Positions 7,799 to 18,762 of a stretch of 55,414 bases of DNA are shown here, piece by piece. The stretch comes from Komagataeibacter xylinus NBRC 15237 (GTDB lineage Bacteria; Pseudomonadota; Alphaproteobacteria; Acetobacterales; Acetobacteraceae). The stretch covers positions 1 through 55,414 of the forward strand of contig NZ_BCTP01000020.1 of NCBI RefSeq assembly GCF_001571345.1. The letters run 5' to 3'. A model generated the notes under the pieces. It worked only from the letters and a program-made list of their open reading frames with translations. It was not told the DNA's origin and did not search any database. The position numbers and the translations under genes are program-made. Positions within the stretch are counted from its first letter, which is position 1. Each line of letters starts with the position of its first letter.

Positions 7799-10693
7799 TC
7801 AGGCCTCGTAAGTGCTCATATCGGGGCAGGAGCAGATCAGGTTGCGATCGCCATAGGCATTGTCCAGCCGGTTGACGGGCGACCAGTATTTGCTCGCCGG
7901 ATGCACCGCACCGGGCAGGCAGGCGCTCGCGCGGTCATAGGCCCGCGCCCAGTCGGGATCGGTCAGGTCGCGCACGGTGTGTGGCGCGTGGCGCAGGGGG
8001 CTTTCCTCAATGGTGAGTTCGCCTGCCGCAACCGCGCTGATTTCCTTGCGGATGGCAATCATCGCATCACAGAACCGGTCCAGTTCGGCCCGGCTTTCGG
8101 ACTCGGTCGGCTCGATCATGAACGTGCCCGCAACCGGAAAGCTGACCGTGGGCGCATGGAAGCCATGGTCAACCAGCCGCTTGGCAATGTCATCGACCGT
8201 CACCCCCGTCTCGTCCTTGAGCGGACGCAGGTCGATGATGCATTCATGCGCAACACGGCCATTGGCCCCCTGATACAGCACCGGGTAATGGGCCGCGAGG
8301 CGGGTGGCGATGTAATTGGAGTTCAGGATCGCGACCTCGGTGGCGCGTTTCAGCCCGGCATCCCCCATCATGACCATGTACATCCACGAAATGGGCAGCA
8401 CATCCGCCGAGCCGAAGGGCGCTGCCGAAATGGCGTTGGCCCCGCCATCCTGCGGCGCACCCGGCAGGTAGGGGGCCAGATGCGCCCCCACCCCGATCGG
8501 CCCCATGCCGGGGCCACCACCGCCATGGGGAATGCAGAAGGTCTTGTGCAGGTTGAAGTGGCTGACATCGCCGCCATACACGCCCGGCTGCGCAAGGCCC
8601 ACCTGCGCGTTGAGGTTCGCGCCATCAACGTAAACCTGCCCGCCCGCAGCGTGCACCAGTTCGCAGATCTCGCGCACGTTTTCCTCGAACACGCCGTGGG
8701 TCGAGGGATAGGTGATCATGATCGCGGCCAGCGCATCGGCGTGCTTCGCGATCCTGGCTTTCAGGTCTTCAATATCGACATTGCCGTTGCTGTCGCACGC
8801 CACCACCACCACCTTCATGCCCGCCATCTGGGCGGAAGCCGGGTTGGTGCCATGGGCGGAAGCCGGAATGAGGCACACATCACGCCCCATGTCGCCGCGT
8901 GCGCGGTGGTAGCCACGAATGGCCATCAGCCCCGCAAACTCGCCCTGTGCGCCCGAGTTGGGCTGGAGCGACACCGCCGCATAACCGCTGATCTGGCACA
9001 GCATGCGCTCCAGATCAGTGAACAGGCGGGCATAGCCGCGCACCTGGTCGGCTGGCGCGAAGGGATGGATATTGCAGAATTCAGGCCACGTGATCGGCAG
9101 CATCTCCGCCGTGGCATTGAGCTTCATGGTGCACGAGCCCAGCGGGATCATGGAGCGGTCAAGCGCAAGGTCACGGTCGGCGAGGCGGCGCATGTAGCGC
9201 AGCATGTCGGTTTCCGACTGGCAGGCCGAGAAGATCGGCTGGGCCAGAAGTTCACCCGTGCGCACGAGGCCTTCGGGGATGGTGCTGCCTGCGGCGGAAA
9301 GCCCGGCCTCGACCTGTGCTACGCGGGCCGCATCGCCACTGACAGCCGCCCATATGGCGCGCACCGTGTCCGGCGTGGTGGTTTCATCAAGGCTGATGCC
9401 CACATGGGCGGCATCGACCCGGCGCAGGTTCATGCCCGCATCGAGCGCACGCCCTATTACCGCATCGGTCTGCACGCCGGTGTTGACGGTGATGGTATCA
9501 AAGAACGCCTGCGTCACCACCTCGGCGCCCAGCGCGCGCAGCCCTGCGGCAAGGATGGTGGTGAGTTTGTGGATGCGCGTGGCAATGGCCTTCAGCCCCA
9601 CCGGCCCATGATACAGCGCATACATGGAGGACACGATGGCGGGCAGCGCCTGCGCCGTGCAGATGTTCGAGGTCGCCTTCTCGCGGCGGATATGCTGCTC
9701 GCGCGTCTGGAGCGCCAGACGGTAGGCAGGCTTGCCGCGTGCATCGATGGACACGCCCACGATGCGGCCGGGAATGTTGCGGCGGAAGGCATCGCGCACC
9801 GCCATATAGGCCGCATGCGGGCCACCGGCTCCCATGGGCATGCCGTAGCGCTGCATGGAGCCCACCGCAATATCGGCCCCCAATGCGCCGGGGCTTTGCA
9901 GCAGCATCAGCGCCAGCGGGTCGGCGCACAGGGCGGCGATGGCACCGGCGGCATGCAGCTTTTCAATCCACGCGCGCGGGTCGCGCAGTTCACCCGTCGA
10001 GCCGGGATACTGGAACACCGCGCCAAACACCGCCTGCGCATCAAGGTCGGTGGCAGGGTCGCCCACCACAACCTGCCAGCCCAGCGGCTCGGCGCGGGTG
10101 CGGATGACGGCGATGGTCTGCGGGTGGCAGGCGGCATCGACAAAGAAGGCGCTGGCCTTGCTTTTGGCCACGCGGCGGGCCATGGCCATGGCCTCGGCGG
10201 CGGCGGTGCCTTCATCGAGCAGCGAGGCATTGGCCACGTCCAGCCCGGTCAGTTCGATCACCAGCGTCTGGAAATTGAGCAGCGCTTCAAGCCGCCCCTG
10301 GCTGATCTCGGGCTGGTAGGGCGTATAGGCGGTGTACCACGCCGGGTTCTCCAGCACGTTGCGCTGGATCACGCCGGGCAGGATGGTGTCGTAATAGCCC
10401 TGGCCGATCAGCGAGGTCAGCACCCGGTTCTCGCTTGCCATGCCGCGCAGCCGGGCCAGCGCCACATGCTCGGGCACGCCCGCGCCAAGGCCCATGGCGC
10501 CATCAAGGCGGATGGAACCGGGCACGGTCTGGGCCATCAGGGTGTCGAGCGTATCCGCCCCCACCACGCGCAGCATGGCCGCCACGTCATGTGCATCGGG
10601 GCCAACATGCCGGGCGCAGAACGCCCCGGCATCATCGCCCGTATCTTGCCACAGGGAAGAAGAACCGCAGGAAGAAGACGTCACGGCCAGCAT
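7799..10693 (-). CDS. gcvP: Glycine dehydrogenase (decarboxylating), P-protein
   Basis: P-protein of the glycine cleavage system: decarboxylates glycine and passes the aminomethyl group to lipoyl-GcvH. At about 964 residues it is the fused form (both halves in one chain). Visible motifs are the substrate-pocket region [16 protein letters not shown] in the N-terminal half and the PLP-binding lysine in [16 protein letters not shown] followed by GMGPIGV in the C-terminal half; [10 protein letters not shown] is near the end. The start is uncertain: ATG at 10693 is used, but an in-frame TTG at 10732 would overlap the gcvH stop and might give coupled translation. Last gene of gcvT-gcvH-gcvP, followed by a repeat copy acting as terminator. 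Confidence 0.95.
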   Translation of the reverse strand: MLAVTSSSCGSSSLWQDTGDDAGAFCARHVGPDAHDVAAMLRVVGADTLDTLMAQTVPGSIRLDGAMGLGAGVPEHVALARLRGMASENRVLTSLIGQGYYDTILPGVIQRNVLENPAWYTAYTPYQPEISQGRLEALLNFQTLVIELTGLDVANASLLDEGTAAAEAMAMARRVAKSKASAFFVDAACHPQTIAVIRTRAEPLGWQVVVGDPATDLDAQAVFGAVFQYPGSTGELRDPRAWIEKLHAAGAIAALCADPLALMLLQSPGALGADIAVGSMQRYGMPMGAGGPHAAYMAVRDAFRRNIPGRIVGVSIDARGKPAYRLALQTREQHIRREKATSNICTAQALPAIVSSMYALYHGPVGLKAIATRIHKLTTILAAGLRALGAEVVTQAFFDTITVNTGVQTDAVIGRALDAGMNLRRVDAAHVGISLDETTTPDTVRAIWAAVSGDAARVAQVEAGLSAAGSTIPEGLVRTGELLAQPIFSACQSETDMLRYMRRLADRDLALDRSMIPLGSCTMKLNATAEMLPITWPEFCNIHPFAPADQVRGYARLFTDLERMLCQISGYAAVSLQPNSGAQGEFAGLMAIRGYHRARGDMGRDVCLIPASAHGTNPASAQMAGMKVVVVACDSNGNVDIEDLKARIAKHADALAAIMITYPSTHGVFEENVREICELVHAAGGQVYVDGANLNAQVGLAQPGVYGGDVSHFNLHKTFCIPHGGGGPGMGPIGVGAHLAPYLPGAPQDGGANAISAAPFGSADVLPISWMYMVMMGDAGLKRATEVAILNSNYIATRLAAHYPVLYQGANGRVAHECIIDLRPLKDETGVTVDDIAKRLVDHGFHAPTVSFPVAGTFMIEPTESESRAELDRFCDAMIAIRKEISAVAAGELTIEESPLRHAPHTVRDLTDPDWARAYDRASACLPGAVHPASKYWSPVNRLDNAYGDRNLICSCPDMSTYEA

Positions 10694-10724
10694 ACTCCGT
10701 AAAAGGTGGGAACGAGGGGGAAAA

Positions 10725-11090
10725 TCAGCCAACCAGCGCGGTGTAGGTGGCGTGGTCCATCAGCCCTTCAAGCTGGGTGGCGTCGGCCACGGTCATGCGC
10801 ACGATCCAGCCTTCGCCCTCGGGGTCGCGGTTGATGAGGGCCGCGTCATCGGTCAGCGCATCATTGAAGGCCAGCACATCGCCCGTGACGGGGGCATAGA
10901 TGTCGGATGCCGCCTTGACGGATTCGACCACCGCCACGCTGTCGCCCTGCTCCACGGTCGTGCCGGGGTCACGCGCTTCGGAGAACACGATCTCGCCGAG
11001 TTCGTTGGCCGCATGCGCCGTAATGCCGACCACGGCCACATTGCCTTCAACGCGCAGCCACTCATGTTCCTTGGTGTAATAGACGGTCAT
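10725..11090 (-). CDS. gcvH: Glycine cleavage system H protein
   Basis: The 121-residue lipoyl carrier shuttling the aminomethyl group from GcvP to GcvT. The lipoylation lysine is in [15 protein letters not shown] (about residue 60), and HEWLRVEGN near the N terminus and the [12 protein letters not shown] stretch are typical. The ATG at 11090 is preceded by AAGGAAG at good spacing; the reading frame is open further upstream but that part is overlap with gcvT's other frame. Middle gene of the gcv operon. Confidence 0.96.
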   Translation of the reverse strand: MTVYYTKEHEWLRVEGNVAVVGITAHAANELGEIVFSEARDPGTTVEQGDSVAVVESVKAASDIYAPVTGDVLAFNDALTDDAALINRDPEGEGWIVRMTVADATQLEGLMDHATYTALVG

Positions 11091-11136
11091 GTCCGTGCTT
11101 CCTTGATCTGGATAGGGGTTTGAAAAAAGCGAAAAA

Positions 11137-12270
11137 CTAGCGTTTGAACGTGGCCGCCACGAACGGCAGCGCCACGACCGACACCGGTAGCAGCCGCCCG
11201 CGCACGCTGGCGAACAGCCGCGTGCCCACGGCTGCATGATCGGTTGCCACGTAGCCCATGGCCACCGGGCCGCCCACGCTGGGGCCAAACGCGCCTGACG
11301 TGACCTGGCCCGCAGGCACCTGCCCCGCCTCATCGGCAAACAGCGCCACACCGCCACGCACCGGGGCGCGGCCTTCGGCACGCAGGCCCACGCGGCGGCG
11401 CGTCGTGCCATCGGCAAGCTGGTCAGCCACGATCTGCGCGCCAGGGTAGCCGCCCGCGCGCGCGCCACCGGGCCTGCGACTTTTCTGGATGGACCATTCC
11501 AGAGCACCTTCCACCGGGGTGGTGGTCAGGTCGATATCCGCGCCATACAGGCACAGCCCCGCCTCAAGCCGCAGGCTGTCACGCGCGCCAAGGCCCACCG
11601 GAGCGACATCGGGCTGGGCCAGCAGGGCGCGGGCTACCGCCACGGCGCCTTCGTTGGCCATGCCGATTTCATACCCGTCCTCGCCGGTATAGCCCGAGCG
11701 CGAGACGATGCAGTTCACGCCTGCAAGCGCCATTTCCGCCACATCCATGAAGCGCATGGCGGCGGCAGCGGGGTTCAGGGCAACGAGTGCGGCCTCGGCT
11801 GCCGGGCCCTGGAGTGCGATCAGCGCGCGGCCATCGAGCATCTCGACCGTGCAGGTTGCGTTCAGGGCCTTGTGCACATGGGCAAAATCGGCCGCCTTGC
11901 AGGCAGCATTGACCACGAGCAGCAGCCACTCGCCCATATTGGTCACCATCAGGTCATCGCTGATGCCGCCATCATCGGTGGTGAACACGGCGTAGCGCTG
12001 GCGGCCGGGCTTGAGGGCCGCAATATCGGCAGGCACCAGCGCCTCGAGGGCGGCAGCCGCATCGGCGATGTTGCCCGAGCGCGGGCGGATGCGCACCTGC
12101 CCCATATGCGAGACATCGAACAGCCCGGCCTTGGTGCGCGTGTGCAGGTGCTCGGCCATGACGCCGGCGGGGTACTGCACCGGCATGTCGTAGCCTGCAA
12201 ACGGCACCATGCGGGCGCCGAGTTCGATATGAAGGTCGTAAAGCGGGGTGCGCAGCAGGGGCTGGGTCAT
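11137..12270 (-). CDS. gcvT: Aminomethyltransferase, glycine cleavage T protein
   Basis: The 377-residue T protein transfers the methylene group from aminomethyl-GcvH to tetrahydrofolate and releases ammonia. Typical stretches are [20 protein letters not shown] at the N terminus, [10 protein letters not shown], the folate-pocket [29 protein letters not shown] and a C-terminal beta-barrel ending FKR. The ATG at 12270 overlaps the TGA of a 46-codon ORF (ATGA), which lies between it and the glycine riboswitch, so gcvT translation is probably coupled to that ORF. First enzyme gene of the gcvTHP operon. Confidence 0.95.
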   Translation of the reverse strand: MTQPLLRTPLYDLHIELGARMVPFAGYDMPVQYPAGVMAEHLHTRTKAGLFDVSHMGQVRIRPRSGNIADAAAALEALVPADIAALKPGRQRYAVFTTDDGGISDDLMVTNMGEWLLLVVNAACKAADFAHVHKALNATCTVEMLDGRALIALQGPAAEAALVALNPAAAAMRFMDVAEMALAGVNCIVSRSGYTGEDGYEIGMANEGAVAVARALLAQPDVAPVGLGARDSLRLEAGLCLYGADIDLTTTPVEGALEWSIQKSRRPGGARAGGYPGAQIVADQLADGTTRRRVGLRAEGRAPVRGGVALFADEAGQVPAGQVTSGAFGPSVGGPVAMGYVATDHAAVGTRLFASVRGRLLPVSVVALPFVAATFKR

Positions 12271-12407
12271 GCGGGCTGGGCCTTATGCAGGTCCGCAGGC
12301 GCGCACGCGGCCCTGCATGCCAGGCATGCGGGCGGGCAGGCACGAAATGCGCCGGCGGAACAGATCGGGGAAAATACGGAGAACACGGTAACGAACGGCG
12401 TAGGCAT
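12267..12407 (-). CDS. Cys-rich 46-residue small ORF between glycine riboswitch and gcvT
   Basis: A short protein beginning MPTPFVTVFSVFSP and ending DLHKAQPA. The ATG at 12407 has an excellent ribosome site (AGGAG, six-base spacer), better than that of gcvT. Five cysteines at residues 16, 24, 28, 31 and 35 give the pattern C-x7-C-x3-C-x2-C-x3-C. Its TGA overlaps the gcvT ATG, and it is the first ORF after the riboswitch. It could be a coupling peptide that transmits riboswitch control to gcvT, or a small metal-binding protein. I do not recognise a family. Confidence 0.55.
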   Translation of the reverse strand: MPTPFVTVFSVFSPICSAGAFRACPPACLACRAACAPADLHKAQPA

Positions 12408-12437
12408 GCGGGACTCCTGTCGAATCCTGTGTGGATT

Positions 12438-12606
12438 CCAAGTGCCCCTTCTGTCGCATGTGCCTGAGATCGCTATCCCGTCGGCGGGCATCCGGGTTAC
12501 GGATACCTCTTTCCAGAAGTCTTGGCCGACCGGTCCTTTGGCCTGAGAGTTTCCGGGGCGGTTGCTCCTTCGGCGCTGGCGCAGGGCCAGTCTCTCCCGT
12601 GTCGAC
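12438..12606 (-). ncRNA. Tandem glycine riboswitch of the gcvTHP operon
   Basis: Two glycine aptamers in series. Aptamer 1 shows GGGAGAGACT, GCCGAAGGAGCAA and CTCTCAGGCCAAAGGACCG; aptamer 2 shows CTGGAAAGAG, GCCGACGGGA, ATCTCAGGCACA and GACAGAAGGGGC. These match the known consensus and are joined by the short linker typical of the cooperative form. A small hairpin (GAATCC / GGATTC, 12422-12438) follows immediately and ends about 10 bases before the AGGAG of the small ORF, so the expression platform probably acts on translation. Glycine is expected to turn the operon on. Confidence 0.92.
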
Positions 12607-12611
12607 GAAGC

Positions 12612-12641
12612 TGACTTGACATGAGCCGACGCGCCAAGTCA
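12612..12641 (-). promoter_or_regulatory. Inverted repeat in the gcv promoter region
   Basis: Perfect 7-bp arms TGACTTG and CAAGTCA separated by 16 bases, just upstream of the riboswitch. On the minus strand one arm overlaps a possible -35 (TTGACT); the other overlaps the weak -10 position 17 bases later. This is where a repressor or activator of gcvTHP would bind. Confidence 0.4.
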
Positions 12642-12695
12642 ATCCATGAAGATGCGCAACGAGCGCGCCCATCATGACACCGCCCACCGCAGGCA

Positions 12696-12719
12696 TTACG
12701 TTCTGGGCCTGTAACGTAA
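12696..12719 (+). promoter_or_regulatory. Inverted repeat upstream of the ABM-domain gene
   Basis: Perfect 7-bp arms TTACGTT and AACGTAA, 10-base spacer, ending where the ribosome site (AAAAAGGAT) of the next gene begins. Its position suggests an operator or an RNA hairpin that touches the ribosome site. Confidence 0.4.
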
Positions 12720-12735
12720 AAAGGATGATCCCTTC

Positions 12736-13047
12736 ATGAGCACAAGCCCGCTGACCATCGTGGCCGAATTCCGCATTCCCGCCGAACATCGCAACCACTT
12801 CCTCGAACTCTGCGCCTATGACAGCGCCCATTCGGTTGCGGATGAAAGCGGTTGCCAGCGCTTTGAGGCCGTCTGCCCGCTCGATGACCCGCAGACCGTG
12901 ATCCTGGTGGAAGTCTATGATGATGAAGCCGCCTTCGAGGCCCATCTCGCCACGCCGCATTTCAAGGTGTTTGAAGTCGCCGTGAAGGAACTCGGTGCTG
13001 ATCTGGTCAGCCTGCGCAAGACCGCCCGCATCGCGCCCCGCACCTGA
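12736..13047 (+). CDS. Antibiotic biosynthesis monooxygenase (ABM/YgiN-like) domain protein
   Basis: A 103-residue cytosolic protein of the dimeric ferredoxin-like ABM fold. Family features are VAEFRIPAEHRNHFLELC at the start, SGCQRFEAV in the middle, and VEVYDDEAAFEAHLATPHF, the helix/strand pair that closes the small active-site barrel. Such proteins act on quinones, heme or reactive aldehydes; the substrate here cannot be deduced. It is monocistronic, divergent from gcvTHP, and ends at a strong bidirectional terminator shared with speE. Confidence 0.82.
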   Translation: MSTSPLTIVAEFRIPAEHRNHFLELCAYDSAHSVADESGCQRFEAVCPLDDPQTVILVEVYDDEAAFEAHLATPHFKVFEVAVKELGADLVSLRKTARIAPRT

Positions 13048-13071
13048 ACACCTGCCTGACGCCACAACAAA

Positions 13072-13108
13072 AAAGGCCGGAGGGACATGCCCCTCCGGCC
13101 TTTCTTTT
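13072..13108. terminator. Bidirectional intrinsic terminator between ABM gene and speE
   Basis: A 13-bp perfect stem (AAAGGCCGGAGGG / CCCTCCGGCCTTT, loop ACATGC) with T-rich sequence on the plus side (TTTCTTTT) and A-rich sequence on the left, giving a T run for the opposite strand. It serves the convergent ABM and speE genes. Confidence 0.9.
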
Positions 13109-13123
13109 ACCCCGGCACCCTGA

Positions 13124-13984
13124 TCAGCGCGGCAGGTTCTGCGCGATATAGGGCGGCAGGACGAAGGAGGCGACATGCATCTCCGGCGTCCAGTAGCGCG
13201 TATTGGCAATGCCCGCCTTTTCGGCGCGCGCGCGGATCACATCCACCGGCTGCCGGCCCGGCACCGTGCCCTTGGCGGCCACGCCCAGCGTCATGAACCC
13301 GCCCACATAGGTCGGCACGGCAGCGACATAGGCCGAGACATGATCAAAGAACTGCGCGCGCCGCGCACTGGTGTCACGCAGTTCATCCGCCTGCATGAAC
13401 GGCACGCCGCACTGGTTCACGATAATGCCGTTGGCGCTCAGGATGCGCGCGCAGTGGCTATAGAACGAATCGGTAAACAGCACCTCGCCCACGCCGATCG
13501 GGTCGGTGCTGTCGACGATGATGACATCAAACGATCCATCCGCCGCGTTCGTCACGTATTCAATGCCATCGCCCACGATCACCTCGGCGCGCGGGTTGGT
13601 CCAGGCATCGCCTGCGATGGAGGGCAGGAACTTCTTGGACAGTTCGATGACCTCGCCATCGATCTCGACCATCACGGCCTTTTCCACCGTGCGGTGCTCG
13701 AGCACGCGGCGCAGCACGCCGCCATCGCCCGCACCGATGATCAGCACGCGCTTCGCATCGCCATGCTCGAGCAGCGGCACGTGGGTCAGCATTTCCTGAT
13801 AGACGAATTCGTCGCGTTCCGTGATCTGAACCACGCCATCGAGCATCAGCACCCGGCCAAGATCGACATTCTCGAACACCGCAATGTCCTGAAACTGGCT
13901 TTTGGTGCGTGCCAGCAGCCTGTCCACGCTCAGTTCCTGCCGCCAGCCCTGATACAGGCCCTCGCTGATCCACTCACGGGACAT
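13124..13984 (-). CDS. speE: Spermidine synthase
   Basis: A 286-residue aminopropyltransferase that makes spermidine from putrescine and decarboxylated SAM. Family signatures are VLMLDGVVQITERDEFVYQE, the dcSAM-binding VLIIGAGDGGVLRRVLEH, MVEIDGEVIELSKKFLP and the catalytic IIVDSTDPIGVGEVLF (key Asp). The ATG at 13984 has AAGGGGG six bases upstream; an in-frame TTG at 13990 is less likely. It lies downstream of speD in the same direction but is separated from it by a hairpin terminator, so the two may be only partly co-transcribed. Confidence 0.95.
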   Translation of the reverse strand: MSREWISEGLYQGWRQELSVDRLLARTKSQFQDIAVFENVDLGRVLMLDGVVQITERDEFVYQEMLTHVPLLEHGDAKRVLIIGAGDGGVLRRVLEHRTVEKAVMVEIDGEVIELSKKFLPSIAGDAWTNPRAEVIVGDGIEYVTNAADGSFDVIIVDSTDPIGVGEVLFTDSFYSHCARILSANGIIVNQCGVPFMQADELRDTSARRAQFFDHVSAYVAAVPTYVGGFMTLGVAAKGTVPGRQPVDVIRARAEKAGIANTRYWTPEMHVASFVLPPYIAQNLPR

Positions 13985-14020
13985 GACCAACCCCCTTTAC
14001 GTCTTTAATCGATGCACATG

Positions 14021-14052
14021 AAAAAGCACGGGCCGGAAATACATCCGGCCCG
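14021..14052 (-). terminator. Intrinsic terminator after speD
   Basis: On the minus strand a 7-bp GC stem (GGGCCGG / CCGGCCC, 8-base loop) is followed by GTGCTTTTTC. It lies 65-97 bases after the speD stop and just before speE, so speE may need read-through or its own promoter. Confidence 0.75.
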
Positions 14053-14116
14053 CCACTTCGACTTTGATTTACTGAAAGCATGCCAGGGCGCATAAACGCC
14101 ACCCCGGCCACAGCCC

Positions 14117-14581
14117 TTAAAGCTGCACGCGCCCACGGCGCTGCTCGTCCACCTCGATCCGGCCTGCCTGGAACAGGCGCTGCATGACCGGAATGGCAAG
14201 GCGCGGATCGCACGCCCCACACATGAAAATATCCACGGCGGCAAAATTGCGCTCGGGCCATGTGTGAATCGAGATATGACTTTCCGCCAGCACGACCACG
14301 CCCGACACGCCGCCATTGGGCGTGAAGTGATGGAAGTGGCTATGCAGGATCGTCGCCCCCGCCGTGACGGCGGCCTCGCACAGGGTACGATCGATCTGTT
14401 CCGGATCATCAAGATTCCGGGCATCCCACAGATCGACAAGAAGGTGCGTTCCCGCAAACTTCATTCCGTCTTTCTCGACGAAATAATCCTTCCGGTCGTC
14501 CTCGGACGAAAACGGCGCTGAAGAAATCTGGTTATCGCTCGGGTGTTCCGAGACCATCCCCAGTTGAGCAAGTGCGTTCAT
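14117..14581 (-). CDS. speD: S-adenosylmethionine decarboxylase proenzyme
   Basis: A 154-residue pyruvoyl-dependent enzyme that produces decarboxylated SAM for SpeE. The self-cleavage site is in VLAESHISIHTWPE (the Ser after Glu becomes the pyruvoyl group), with the proton-shuttle FHHFTPNGGVSG before it and FMCGACDPRLA after it. It is the short prokaryotic class 1 type, although with a longer N terminus (MNALAQLGMVSEHPSDNQ) than many. The ATG at 14581 is preferred over an upstream in-frame start at 14713, which would run through the palindrome at 14668-14711. Confidence 0.93.
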   Translation of the reverse strand: MNALAQLGMVSEHPSDNQISSAPFSSEDDRKDYFVEKDGMKFAGTHLLVDLWDARNLDDPEQIDRTLCEAAVTAGATILHSHFHHFTPNGGVSGVVVLAESHISIHTWPERNFAAVDIFMCGACDPRLAIPVMQRLFQAGRIEVDEQRRGRVQL

Positions 14582-14667
14582 CACGTACCCCCAAACCAGT
14601 AGACAGCCTGTTGGGCAGAATTGCCCCCTTGGGCCAAGAGAGGCGCTGATAGGACCTGCGGGGCTTG

Positions 14668-14711
14668 GGGTGCAAGTGTTTTTCGCACTGTGCGAAAAGT
14701 TTTTTGCACCC
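14668..14711 (-). promoter_or_regulatory. Nested inverted repeat between uvrA and speD
   Basis: An outer pair GGGTGCAA / TTGCACCC encloses an inner perfect pair TTTTCGCAC / GTGCGAAAA with a one-base centre. A further TTGCAC lies about 10 bases beyond it on the minus strand. There is no T run after the hairpin, so it may end uvrA transcription only weakly; it may equally be an operator for speD. Confidence 0.45.
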
Positions 14712-14740
14712 ACCGTGCAACCCGTTACGCAAAGTGGTGT

Positions 14741-17779
<3,039 letters not shown>

Positions 17780-18049
17780 GAACTCTCCCTGTTCCGATCC
17801 CGTGGGGGGAGCGGATGCTGGCCGCGATATCCGGCCCTGTCATATCTGGTCCCGCCAGTCCATTCGGACAAGGGTTGCACGACGCATGATGCGCGCAAGC
17901 CGGCACTGCGCGCGCACTCGCAATTTATACGATGATCCTTTAAGATCGCCGCACCTCTATTCGCCACGGCAGCCTGACTGGCAGCCAGCGTGGCAACCGG
18001 CGGGGCCAGCAGGCCACGATCCGCCGGACCCATATTCGAAGGACAGCAT

Positions 18050-18601
18050 ATGGCGGGCAGCGTCAACAAGGTCATTCTGGTCGGCAACCTGGGCAAGGAC
18101 CCCGAAGTGCGGAACAGCCAGAGCGGGGCGAAGATCGTCTCGCTCACCCTGGCCACGAGCGATACATGGAATGACCGCGCCTCGGGCGAGCGGCGCGAGC
18201 GCACCGAATGGCACCGGGTCGTGATCTTCAATGACCGCCTGGGCGACGTGGCCGAGCGCTTTTTGCGCAAGGGCCGCAAGGTCTACCTCGAGGGCACGCT
18301 CCAGACGCGCAAATGGACCGACCAGAGCGGCCAGGACCGCTACACCACCGAGGTGGTGATCGACCGCTTCCGTGGCGAACTGGTGCTGCTTGACAGCAAT
18401 CGCGGCGGTGACTCCGGCGGCGGCGATGACATGGGCGGCGGTTATGGTGGCGGCGGTGGTGGCGGTGGCTACAGCCCGCCCGCGCGCAGCCAGCCCCAGC
18501 CCCAGCGCAACGAGCGCCCGGCAGGCGGTGGTGGCGGTGGCGGTGGCTGGGACGCCCCCGCCGGTGGTGGCAGCGACCTGGACGACGAAATTCCGTTCTG
18601 A
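18050..18601 (+). CDS. ssb: Single-stranded DNA-binding protein
   Basis: A 183-residue SSB: an N-terminal OB fold ([20 protein letters not shown], then [10 protein letters not shown] and [10 protein letters not shown]) with a Gly-rich flexible linker from about residue 120 and the conserved acidic C-terminal tip DDEIPF, which recruits replication and repair partners. ATG at 18050 has AAGGA at 18039; an earlier in-frame ATG at 17990 would add unrelated residues. Placed divergently from uvrA and upstream of gyrA. The 161 bases before gyrA hold a small GC hairpin and no convincing gene. Confidence 0.95.
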   Translation: MAGSVNKVILVGNLGKDPEVRNSQSGAKIVSLTLATSDTWNDRASGERRERTEWHRVVIFNDRLGDVAERFLRKGRKVYLEGTLQTRKWTDQSGQDRYTTEVVIDRFRGELVLLDSNRGGDSGGGDDMGGGYGGGGGGGGYSPPARSQPQPQRNERPAGGGGGGGGWDAPAGGGSDLDDEIPF

Positions 18602-18762
18602 GCCGCTCCTGCCCCCCGCGCGGCGCTTCGCGCCGGGGGGCAAGCCATGCTATGAGAGACGCAGGGATATGATGGCTGCCAACCGCGCCATGCCTGCCTT
18701 CCGTTCCACCCCCGTGGCTCCGTGGCCGTGGGGATGGATAACCCTGACATGACGGAACTGCC

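Noticed and set aside
7706-10702. A very long open frame (998 codons) antisense to gcvP
   Set aside because: GC-rich codon bias of gcvP leaves its opposite strand open; the antisense protein is His/Arg/Gly-rich with no domain and no ribosome site, while gcvP is certain.
14582-14713. Longer SpeD start at 14713
   Set aside because: Adds 44 unrelated residues and would be coded across the nested palindrome; family N termini begin near 14581.
17780-18049. SOS/LexA box between uvrA and ssb
   Set aside because: I looked for GTTC-N7-GTTC and its reverse complement; only a one-sided partial match (GTTC-N7-GTGG) near 17791 is present.
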